From: Rhyacichthys aspro
Taxonomy: Eukaryota; Chordata; Actinopteri; Gobiiformes; Rhyacichthyidae
Length of the DNA: 64,000 nt
Assembly (NCBI GenBank): GCA_036850595.1
Contig: CM072158.1
Span: forward strand, 15,763,422-15,827,421
Reading direction: 5' to 3'
This document shows, in pieces, positions 11,946 through 23,900 of the stretch. Under the pieces are notes generated by a model that was not told where the DNA came from, made no database searches, and worked only from the letters and a program-made list of their open reading frames with translations. A program made the translations under genes and the position numbers. Position 1 is the first letter of the stretch. Every line of letters begins with the position of its first letter.

Positions 11946-14900
11946 CTGTCATATAATTAGAAACAAAAAATCTTAAGTGAAAATGGCTAATGTAAAACAT
12001 GCAGCATATGATGAAAAAAATATTAGGGGTATTTTGCTTTTTTTAGGCATTCAGTATACATTTATTCTATACTTCAACAATTTAGCTCTTTTCTCTTAAT
12101 CCATTTCTTCTAAATTTTCCAACGCTCTGTTTTGAGTCACCCACTCCAACTTTCAATCACGTTTCCTTTCAGCACTACAGTAATATTTACCCCCCCCCCT
12201 ATTCTTTTCCTGCCTCAGGAAAACATGCAAAGCTAATGCTAATTGTCTAATCTTAATTTTTGAGAAAGCGTTGTATTAAACTGAGGGCAGAAATTTGCGA
12301 CAGGCATGGTTGTGCGACAAAAACAGAACAAAAACCACATCTGTTTGGCCATGCTAAATAGTAAGCCGGGAGGGACACAGAGATTAAATAAACATGGAGG
12401 TACGACTCAAAACAGCGCTCCGGGTCACTGGAACATGGTATAAAGCTTCTTTGAGTCCATTTAGCTAAATACCCCTTCTTTGATAGAAAGTGCTCTTGAA
12501 CCTTGCTTTCCATTGGAGCGCTTTGAGGAAGTTTCCTCCTCAGGTGCAGTCTGCTGGGAATCTAAAATGATAAATAAGATAATGCATTCTGATAAAACCA
12601 CACATTCACAAGTACATTCTTTTACATTTTACCATTTTTTGGTTGAGTGTTGCTGACACTTTTGTTGTCTATAAAGGTTGAGTGAGGAGTTGTCTCCATG
12701 TTGTCTATGATGGTTGAGTCAGAGGTTCCCTCCATGGTGTCCAGAGTGGTTGAGTCAAGAGTGTGGTTTGGGTCCAAAGAACTCTCACCTCTGGAGCCTT
12801 AGAAAAGTAATAAAAATAATATGAGCTTAAATCCAGTTTATTTGTTGTTTTTTCTTTGGACTGTAAAAAACCTCAAAGACAGGCAGTATGCTATTCTACA
12901 TGAGATATAAATATTTACATGTCAACCATCTGACTATAAAGTCATGAGTGAAAGACTACTTCTCACATTCAAAGTAGTCTCCTACACTTAATTTTTTTTG
13001 GTCAGTCAAGTAACAAGCCCTCATCTTCTCCCAAGAAGGCATTGCACCCTTGACATCATCTCCCTTTACTTGACTAAATACCAAATTAGACAATTTTTGC
13101 AAATGTTTCTTTATCAGGATAAATGTCCAGCTCTCCATTTTTCCCTGATTCAGCAAGTCTGCTGTTTCGCTTTTTACTTTGGAGCTGTGTGGTTACCTAA
13201 TATTTAGCATCCTTTTATCAGAGTCAAATTTATCCTTATGTTAAAAAGCTAATATGACTTTCTTTGTCCTCTTTAAGTTCTTTTTCCTATGTTGCTCTGC
13301 CCTCCACAGTACAACTAACCAGTGTCTTAGCTCTTATTGCAAAACACAACACCTTTTGTCATCTAATTTTGAGGTTATACTTTTCTTTGTTGCTTTCTTA
13401 TGTGCCTCCCTTACTAATTATTTTTCTTGTCTATATCTATTTGGCTTCAACCAGTCCATCTTCTTTCAATGTTTCTAGAACACAGATTGTGTCTCTCATT
13501 CACTTCAATTTATTTACTGTTGGAGTTAGGATACCTTTGTGTTGATGTGAATCAGCAATAGTTTCTTCACTGGAATCATCATCATCACTTGTAGCAACTT
13601 CATCTGGTTAGGAAAAAAAGGGAAATGTTATATTATTGAATATAATACATATATTATGTATAAAACACATTTTTACCATCAGGATTGATCTCGATGTCAT
13701 CCAACCCTTTTCCCTGGAGGTCAGACAGTTTGCCTTTTTCCATTGCCATTAAGAGTTTGCTGACTTTTGCTAGCTGCAGGGTACTCTCTGGGAGCCGGTA
13801 AAATTCTCGATGGACGCGGATGTCATGTCCAAGGAAGGTGGCAAGTTGATCCATTTCGTTTTCTTTTAGGTTTAGTATTGTGGACAAGGTAGCAACTTGT
13901 TTACGCAATCTTGTTGATGTGAGTGCCTCTGGGTACTTAGCACCACATTGGTTTGCATACTTGCGAAGGCAATCAGAGCCTCTGTAGTGAGAAAGGACAC
14001 CTGGACGTGCAAACAAGTACACATTCTCTCTGCAGACTTGACTCGCAATCCTGTTTTTCACAAGGAGGTCCATTGCAGCAATCATGCCAGGTGTGAGGAG
14101 AACAGGTACCATTCTTGACCTTTTACCACGAATCTCAACTCTGTCAAAGTGCCCAACCAGCTTCCTTTCCAACTCAGTGAGGCACATCATAATATCAGGA
14201 TTCATCTGTGTACGATTCCGAGATGTGAAAGCCTGGAGCTCCATTTTTGAAACTTCCCCTTGCCTTTTTCTGTTAAACAGTACAATCTGTGTCAAAGTCA
14301 CTTTAGCAAGATTACTGAAGGTTATGTTGTTTGGGTTTTCCTCTATGTCCTTCATACACTTCAATCCTTCAGTAGCAAGGAACTTGTGCAACAGTGACAC
14401 ATCCTGTGTAAATGGCAAAACCTGTGGTTTATTCCATTTGGCTTGTTGAAGTGTACCCAATGCAGCAGCTGAAATGGACTCTGCCCACTTTTTCTCATAC
14501 AAAGTGGCAAATTGCTTGGCTGACTCTGCAATAGCATTACGATTTGCAATGATGGCATTGCACTGCACAATACCCGCAACTTTCGCCAAACTGTGTCCCA
14601 ATTTCAAAGCCAAGGATGGGGTTTTGTATGAATTGCTTTTCAAGTCATATCCAGCAACAGCTCTGACTGCTTGGATCACATAGGGGAAGTTACAGGGCAT
14701 AACAAGGTCTTCTGTGCATTTCAAAGGGGTTATAGCTCTTGCCATTATCAATAATCTTGCCATCTCTCTCATTTTTTGCCGTATGTAATCATTCCTTCTC
14801 TCATGTGGTTTCCTTGCATTGTACAGTGACTCTCCAAGGCTAAGAATATCTCTTTCACTTCTTACTACCAAGGTTATGTCATCTTGGTTCATTTCACAGG

Positions 14901-17900
14901 CAATCTTCCACACAGCTTCATGAACTTGGTCAGGTTTTGGTAAGTACATTTGATTCCGTTGTCGTCCTGTGAGAGGCTTTCCCTCAGCAGGCTTCTGAGG
15001 GCAGTTTCTTACATGTCTCCAAAGGCAATCTCTTGCATACAGTCCTTGACAAAACTTGCAGTGACTATAGTCTTCAGATTGTTTTGTGGTAGTGGGTCTT
15101 CTGCAAGCAACCATTTCTCCGGTACCTAAGGTTGCTACATTAGCATTATGGTCAAAGTTTCCTCTCTTCTTAAGTAAGCGTAACAATTCTCTTCTTTCAC
15201 GGGACCTTTTATTGAAACTGAAAGCTCTTGCCACATCAGACTCTGTGCTGTGGACAGTTTCAAAGTGTCTTGCCAATTTTGAAATGGCCTTCTTACAATA
15301 CAGACAGTATTGCTTCTTGTTGTACTTGCTTTGTTTTTCCTTAGCTCGCAATGGTGCAACTTTTATGGTGCTGCTATTGTGTGATGTGCTTCCTGATGAA
15401 CTGGCACTACAACTAATCACTGAAGGAATTGGACTGCTGCTTGTCAATCGTGAACTGGGCTCTGAACTGGTGATCTCCCCACTCTGTACTGTAGCTATCC
15501 CAAATGACATGTCCTTTAACAGTTTTTTTCTAACACTTGGTTCCCTACTACAAAGACTTGTGTCTGAGGCACTGCCACAAGAATCTGGAACGAAGTCAAC
15601 ATCATCATAATCTGTATTATCTGAGTCTTCAGAGATCTAAAGAAAAATAAACAAAAAAGTATCTTGACATTTATCAGTAGTTGTAGTTCTCCCAATCTAA
15701 TTGCTCTAACATTCTTATTACCTTGCCACTTAAACTTGCAGAGTCTCCTTCATGAAATCCACGATCATCAGCCAAGGGATGTTCTGCCTTTAAAACCATT
15801 AATAATGTCAATAAATTTAAATAATCGAATGATAAACAATTACATATTTTTCCCAAAACTTTTAAGACCTCAAACCTCCAAAATTAACACAGATTATACT
15901 ATTTCAATAGTATGCACTCTTCACTAGTCTAAAATAGTAAAAAAAATAAAAAATAAATATGAAAAAATAAATAGCGGGCCTTAGTCTTGCACGAAAATCA
16001 ACAGTATTTCTTGTACAAAATATCCTCTGTCAAAGAAAGTTTTAATATTTCATATAAGGACACGGTAGCAGCCCCCTATTACCTGAACTAATGCAGTTTA
16101 CCCAAGCCACGCACACACGAAAAAAAAAAAAATCTAAATAAAAGTGTGTTTACCTGTTCAATTGAAGAGGATCTCTGACTGTCTTCTTGGTCTGCAGAAG
16201 GTTGAGTCGGGATCTGAACATTTTGTGTCTGCAACAAAACACAGCAATACAATCTAAGCAATGTTCTGTACACTACATTAGAACCAGTTAATACATGAAT
16301 GATCATTTCTGTCTTAGTAAACATAGTTCAAATGAAGATCTGAACTCTTTATGCCGCACTCTATAGATATTCTTAAGCCACTGAACAGTATGAGGACAAT
16401 GTACTACACACTTGAGTAGTTGGATCAGACCATGAAGGTCCATCATCTGGTCTGAAGCACACTCAGGTCTTTCACAGACTAAATCAATATGAGGACCTCA
16501 CCTCAAACACACTCAGGTCTTTCACAGTCTAAAACAATATGAGGACGTCACCTTAACCACACTCAGGTCTTTCACAAACTACAAGTCTAGAACAATATGA
16601 GGACATGACGACTTCACACATATAGAGTCCATATTCCTGACTTCTACCTTTTCCTGTTGTTGTCAAAAAAGCTCTAAATCCCTCACTGATAGAAATGCAT
16701 CTCATTCCCCAGAAATTTAATCATTTCAGCTCATCTTTATGAAGATAATGGGACAAAATTGTACGCAACAATTAAAAAATACCGATTTTTTTTTAGGATA
16801 ACACTCCTTTTAATTTTTGAAGAGATCGGTAGTCCCAATAATTGAATGGTTTTCACAAAAAAGTCATAGTAATATTAATATTATCAATATTTTCTACAAA
16901 CTGTTGCCTTACAGTAAAATAAAACACTTAACTCTGAATTGGATCTAAGTAACACAAAAATAAATAAGGTCTAAATAAAAGTACTAATATGTCATTACCT
17001 GTTGGTCAGTTGAAGAGGATTTCTGACTGTCTTCTGGGTCTGCAGAAGGTTGAGTTGGGATCTCGACATTTTGTGTCTGCAACAAAACACAGCAATACAA
17101 TCTAAGCAATGTTCTGTACTCTACATTAGAACCAGTTAATACATGAATGATCATTTCTGTCTCAGTAAACATAGTTCAAATGAAGATCTGAACTCTTTAT
17201 GCCGCACTCTATAGATATTCTTAAGCCACTGAACAGTATGAGGACAATGTACTACACACTTGAGTAGTTGGATCAGACCATGAAGGTCCATCATCTGGTC
17301 TGAAGCACACTCAGGTCTTTCACAGACTAAATCAATATGAGGACCTCACCTCAAACACACTCAGGTCTTTCACAGTCTAAAACAATATGAGGACGTCACC
17401 TTAACCACACTCAGGTCTTTCACAAACTACAAGTCTAGAACAATATGAGGACATGACGACTTCACACATATAGAGTCCATATTCCTGACTTCTACCTTTT
17501 CCTGTTGTTGTCAAAAAGCTCTAAATCCCTCACTGATAGAAATGCATCTCATTCCCCAGAAATTTAATCATTTCAGCTCATCTTTATGAAGATAATGGGA
17601 CAAAATTGTACGCAACAATTAAAAAATACAATTTTTTTAGGATAACACTCCTTTTAATTTTTGAAGAGATCGTTAGTCCCATTATTGAATGGTTTTCACA
17701 AAAAGTCATAGTAATATTAATATTATCAATATTTTCTACAAACTGTTGCCTTACAGTAAAATAAAACACTTAACTCTGAATTGGATCTAAGTAACACAAA
17801 AATAAATAAGGTCTAAATAAAAGTACTAATATGTCATTACCTGTTGGTCAGTTGAAGAGGATTTCTGACTGTCTTCTGGGTCTGCAGAAGGTTGAGTTGG

Positions 17901-20900
17901 GATCTCGACATTTTGTGTCTGCAACAAAACACAGCAATACAATCTAAGCAATGTTCTGTACTCTACATTAGAACCAGTTAATACATGAATGATCATTTCT
18001 GTCTCAGTAAACATAGTTCAAATGAAGATCTGAACTCTTCATGCCGCACTCTATAGATATTCTTAAGCCACTGAACAGTATGAGGACAATGTACTACACA
18101 CTTGAGTAGTTGGATCAGACCATGAAGGTCCATCATCTGGTCTGAAGCACACTCAGGTCTTTCACAGACTACATCAATATGAGGACCTCACCTTAAACAC
18201 ACTCAGGTCTTTCACCGTCTAAAACAATATGAGGACGTCACCTTAACCACACTCAGGTCTTTCACAAACTAAAAGTCTAGAACAATATGAGGACATGACG
18301 ACTTCACACATATAGAGTCCATATTCCTGACTTCTACCTTTTCCTGTTGTTGTCAAAAAAGCTCTAAATCCCTCACTGATAGAAATGCATCTCAGTCTCC
18401 AGAAATTCAATCATTTCAGCTCATCTTTATGAAGATAATTGGACAAAAATGTACGCAACAATTAAAAATACAATTTTTTTTAGGATAACACTCCTTTTAA
18501 TGTTTGAAGAGATCGTTAGTCCCATTAATTGTATGGTTTTCACAAAATTAATAGTAATATTGATATTATCAATGTTTTCTACAAACTGTTGCCTTACAGT
18601 AAAATACAACACTTTACTCTGAATTGGTCCCAAGTCACACAAAAATAAATAAGGTCTAAATAAAAGTACTAATATGTCATTACCTGTTGGTCAGTTGAAG
18701 AGGATTTCTGACTGTCTTCTTGGTCTGCAGAAGGTTGAGTTGGGATCTCGACATTTTGTGTCTGCAACAAAACACAGCAATACAATCTAAGCAATGTTCT
18801 GTACACTACATTAGAACCAGTTAATACATGAATGATCATTTCTGTCTTAGTAAACATAGTTCAAATGAAGATCTGAACTCTTCATGCCGCACTCTATAGA
18901 GGGTGTTAACACTGAACATTATACTCTTTAGTACATGGTGGATTTACTGGAAACAATTAGTTAATCCAAGAAATTCAGCTACATGTTGAGGTCCTTACAT
19001 AATATAAAATTAAATTTGTATTCATTTGTACTTAGTGAATGTTTGCTTGGATTTGCACACTCACAGAATAATTCACTCTAGTCATCAGACTCAAAGTCGT
19101 CTGCCTCTTTTTCTCGATTGTCTTTTGCTTGGCCTCCTCATAACGTTCCTCACATCGCGCATGATGACGCTTTAGATTTTGCATGCGGCGACTTGCTCTC
19201 AACTGTTTAAATTAAGAAGTATATGTAAAGGACCTTAGTCCAATTAAAATTCTTAAAAATCCACAATATTTCTTCATACAAAGTATCCTAAGCCAGGAAA
19301 ATTAAACTAATAGAAATAGGACATTACCTGCTCTGCAGTAGCTGCCTGGTGGAAGAGGAATACTCCAGTTACTTGGCCGTCCTAAAAAAGAAAAAAAATA
19401 CCTATAAGAAATTATATATAGAATGGCAGAGTCAATTAACGACTGATTAACGTCAATCAACTGTAACAGAAAACAGTGATACATTTCATTATACTGAAAA
19501 TGACAGATAGTGGCTTCGAAAACAAACCCATTATACTCAACTCAACACAGGACAATTTAAGTGCACGTCACACGCTCTGTGATGTAAAAACAAACAAAAA
19601 TGTTACTATATATGGAACAGCAGTGAAAGTTAAACCCTCTACCCTATTCACTATAATCACCTTTACTGAGGTGACAGGCTGTATTGGGTTTGACTATAGG
19701 GAAGCCAGACTTAAGTGTAAGAATATCTAGACTCACTGTGTAAGGCTTTACAGAAAATTTCCGCACTGTACAGTATCTAATACCAAACAAGAGGGCAGTC
19801 TAACACACACTCAAGACTAATATGAGGACGTCACCTTAAAAACACACAGGTCTTTCACAAACTAAATCAATATGAGGACCTCACCTTTAACACACACAGG
19901 TCTTTCACAGACTAAAACAATATGAGGACGTCACCTTAACCACACTCAGGTCTTTCACAAACTACAAGTCTAGAACAATATGAGGACATGACGACTTCAC
20001 ACATATAGAGTCCATATTCCTGACTTCTACCTTTTCCTGTTGTTGTCAAAAAGCTCTAAATCCCTCACTGATAGAAATGCATCTCAGTCTCCAGAAATTC
20101 AATAATTTCAGCTCATCTTTATGAAGATAATGGGGCAGAAATGTATGCAACAATTAAAAAATACAGATTTTTTTTTAAGATAACACTCCTATTAATGTTT
20201 GAAGAGATCGTTAGTCCCAATAATTGTATGGTTTTAACCAAAAAGTCATAGTAATATTGATATTATCAATATTTTCTACAAACTGTTGCCTTACAGTAAA
20301 AGAAAACACTTAACACTGAATTGGACCCAAGTCACACAAAAATAAATAAGGTCTAAATAAAAGTACTAATATGTCATTACCTGTTGGTCAATTGAGGAGG
20401 ATCTCTGACTGTCTTCTGGGTCTGCAGAAGGTTGAGTCGGGATCTGAACATTTTGTGTCTGCAACAAAACACAGCAATACAATCTAAGCAATGTTCTGTA
20501 CTCTACATTAGAACCAGTTAATACATGAATGATCATTTCTGTCTTAGTAAACATAGTTCAAATGAAGATCTGAACTCTTCATGCCGCACTCTATAGATAT
20601 TCTTAAGCCACCGAACAGTATGAGGACAATGTACTACACACTTGAGTAGTTGGATCAGACCATGAAGGTCCATCATCTGGTCTGAAGCACACTCAGGTCT
20701 TTCACAGACTAAATCAATATGAGGACCTCACCTCAAACACACTCAGGTCTTTCACAGTCTAAAACAATATGAGGACGTCACCTTAACCACACTCAGGTCT
20801 TTCACAAACTACAAGTCTAGAACAATATGAGGACATGACGACTTCACACATATAGAGTCCATATTCCTGACTTCTACCTTTTCCTGTTGTTGTCAAAAAA

Positions 20901-23900
20901 GCTCTAAATCCCTCACTGATAGAAATGCATCTCATTCCCCAGAAATTCAATCATTTCAGCTCATCTTTATGAAGATAATGGGACAAAAATGTAAGCAACA
21001 ATTAAAAAATACGATTTTTTTAGAATAACAGTCCTTTTAATGTTTGAAGAGATCGTTAGTCCCAATAATTGAATGGTTTTCACAATAAAGTCATAGTAAT
21101 ATTAATATTATCAATATTTTCTACAAATTGTTGCCTTACAGTAAAATAAAACACTTAACTCTGAATTGGATCTAAGTCACACAAAAATAAATAAGGTCTA
21201 AATAAAAGTACTACTATGTCATTACCTTTTGGTCAATTGAGGAGGATCTCTGACTGTCTTCTTGGTCTGCAGAAGGTTGAGTTGGGATCTCGACATTTTG
21301 TGTCTGCAACAAAACACAGCAATACAATCTAAGCAATGTTCTGTACTCTACATTAGAACCAGTTAATACATGAATGATCATTTCTGTCTTAGTAAACATA
21401 GTTCAAATGAAGATCTGAACTCTTCATGCCGCACTCTATAGATATTCTTAAGCCACCGAACAGTATGAGGACAATGTACTACACACTTGAGTAGTTGGAT
21501 CAGACCATGAAGGTCCATCATCTGGTCTGAAGCACACTCAGGTCTTTCACAGACTAAATCAATATGAGGACCTCACCTTAAACACACTCAGGTCTTTCAC
21601 AGTCTAAAACAATATGAGGACGTCACCTTAACCACACTCAGGTCTTTCACAAACTACAAGTCTAGAACAATATGAGGACATGACGACTTCACACATATAG
21701 AGTCCATATTCCTGACTTCTACCTTTTCCTGTTGTTGTCAAAAAAGCTCTAAATCCCTCACTGATAGAAATGCATCTCATTCCCCAGAAATTCAATCATT
21801 TCAGCTCATCTTTATGAAGATAATGGGACAAAAATGTATGCAACAATAAAAAATACAGATTTTTTTAGGATAACAGTCCTTTTAATGTTTGAAGAGATCG
21901 TTAGTCCCAATAATTGAATGGTTTTCACAAAAAAGTCATAGTAATATTAATATTATCAATATTTTCTACAAATTGTTGCCTTACAGTAAAATAAAACACT
22001 TAACTCTGAATTGGATCTAAGTAACACAAAAATAAATAAGGTCTAAATAAAAGTACTACTATGTCATTACCTTTTGGTCAATTGAGGAGGATCTCTGACT
22101 GTCTTCTTGGTCTGCAGAAGGTTGAGTTGGGATCTCGACATTTTGTGTCTGCAACAAAACACAGCAATACAATCTAAGCAATGTTCTGTACTCTACATTA
22201 GAACCAGTTAATACATGAATGATCATTTCTGTCTTAGTAAACATAGTTCAAATGAAGATCTGAACTCTTCATGCCGCACTCTATAGATATTCTTAAGCCA
22301 CCGAACAGTATGAGGACAATGTACTACACACTTGAGTAGTTGGATCAGACCATGAAGGTCCATCATCTGGTCTGAAGCACACTCAGGTCTTTCACAGACT
22401 AAATCAATATGAGGACCTCACCTTAAACACACTCAGGTCTTTCACAGTCTAAAACAATATGAGGACGTCACCTTAACCACACTCAGGTCTTTCACAAACT
22501 ACAAGTCTAGAACAATATGAGGACATGACGACTTCACACATATAGAGTCCATATTCCTGACTTCTACCTTTTCCTGTTGTTGTCAAAAAAGCTCTAAATC
22601 CCTCACTGATAGAAATGCATCTCATTCCCCAGAAATTCAATCATTTGAACTCATCTTTATGAAGATAATTGGACAGAAATGTATGCAACAATTAAAAAAT
22701 ACAGATTTTTTTAGGATAACGATCAGTTTAATGTTTGAAAAAATCATTAGTCCAAATAAATGTATGGTTTTCACAAAATTAATAGTAATATTGATATTAT
22801 CAATGTTTTCTACAAACTGTTGCCTTACAGTAAAATAAAACACTTTACTCTGAATTGGTCCCAAGTCACACAAAAATAAATAAGGTCTAGATAAAAATTG
22901 CTAATATGTCATTACCTGTTGGTCAGTTGAAGAGGATTTCTGACTGTCTTCTTGGTCTGCAGAAGGTTGAGTTGGGATCTCGACATTTTGTGTCTGCAAC
23001 AAAACACAGCAATACAATCTAAGCAATGTTCTGTACACTACATTAGAACCAGTTAATACATGAATGATCATTTCTGTCTTAGTAAACATAGTTCAAATGA
23101 AGATCTGAACTCTTCATGCCGCACTCTATAGATATTCTTAAGCCACCGAACAGTATGAGGACAATGTACTACACACTTGAGTAGTTGGATCAGACCATGA
23201 AGGTCCATCATCTGGTCTGAAGCACACTCAGGTCTTTCACAGACTACATCAATATGAGGACCTCACCTTAAACACACTCAGGTCTTTCACCGTCTAAAAC
23301 AATATGAGGACCTCAACTTAAACACACTCAGGTCTTTCCCAAACTACAAGTCTAGAACAATATGAGGACATGACGACTTCACACATATAGAGTCCATATT
23401 CCTGACTTCTACCTTTTCCTGTTGTTGTCAAAAAAGCTCTAAATCCCTCACTGATAGAAATGCATCTCATTCCCCAGAAATTCAATCATTTCAGCTCATC
23501 TTTATGAAGATAATGGGACAAAAATGTACGCAACAATTAAAAAATACAAATTTTTTTTAGGATAACACTCCTTTTAATTTTTGAAGAGATCGTTAGTCCC
23601 ATTAATTGTATGGTTTTCACAAAATTAATAGTAATATTGATATTATCAATGTTTTCTACAAACTGTTGCCTTACAGTAAAATACAACACTTTACTCTGAA
23701 TTGGTCCCAAGTCACACAAAAATAAATAAGGTCTAAATAAAAGTACTAATATGTCATTACCTGTTGGTCAGTTGAAGAGGATTTCTGACTGTCTTCTGGG
23801 TCTGCAGAAGGTTGAGTTGGGATCTCGACATTTTGTGTCTGCAACAAAACACAGCAATACAATCTAAGCAATGTTCTGTACTCTACATTAGAACCAGTTA

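Larger units (their letters stand above)
16141..18900 (-). repeat. Downstream block of the about 845-bp exon-bearing tandem array (four exon copies)
   Basis: Units are spaced 842-848 bp (acceptor-side exon edges at 16228, 17076, 17918, 18761). Each has the coding exon, a near-constant flank (AGTTCAAATGAAGATCTGAA and neighbours), about three 50-bp sub-repeats and a T-rich segment. Units 2 and 3 are almost identical over their whole length, introns included, showing recent duplication or gene conversion. The block stops at 18,900 in the motif CTCTATAGA. Confidence 0.95.
18901..19796 (-). other. Unique segment interrupting the tandem array
   Basis: About 900 bp unlike the array units. It holds the 46- and 18-codon exons. 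The distance between flanking repeat exons (18,761 to 20,458) is 1,697 bp, about two unit lengths. This unique core probably represents the ancestral gene structure around which exon units multiplied on both sides. Confidence 0.7.

Noticed and set aside
12253..12513. 86-codon minus-strand frame with its own ATG
   Set aside because: Its frame differs from that of the linker exon 12,561-12,502, which joins in phase with both neighbours. No recognisable content.
19476..19730. 84-codon plus-strand frame in the unique core
   Set aside because: Opposite strand to the gene, in an intron, and without recognisable motifs.
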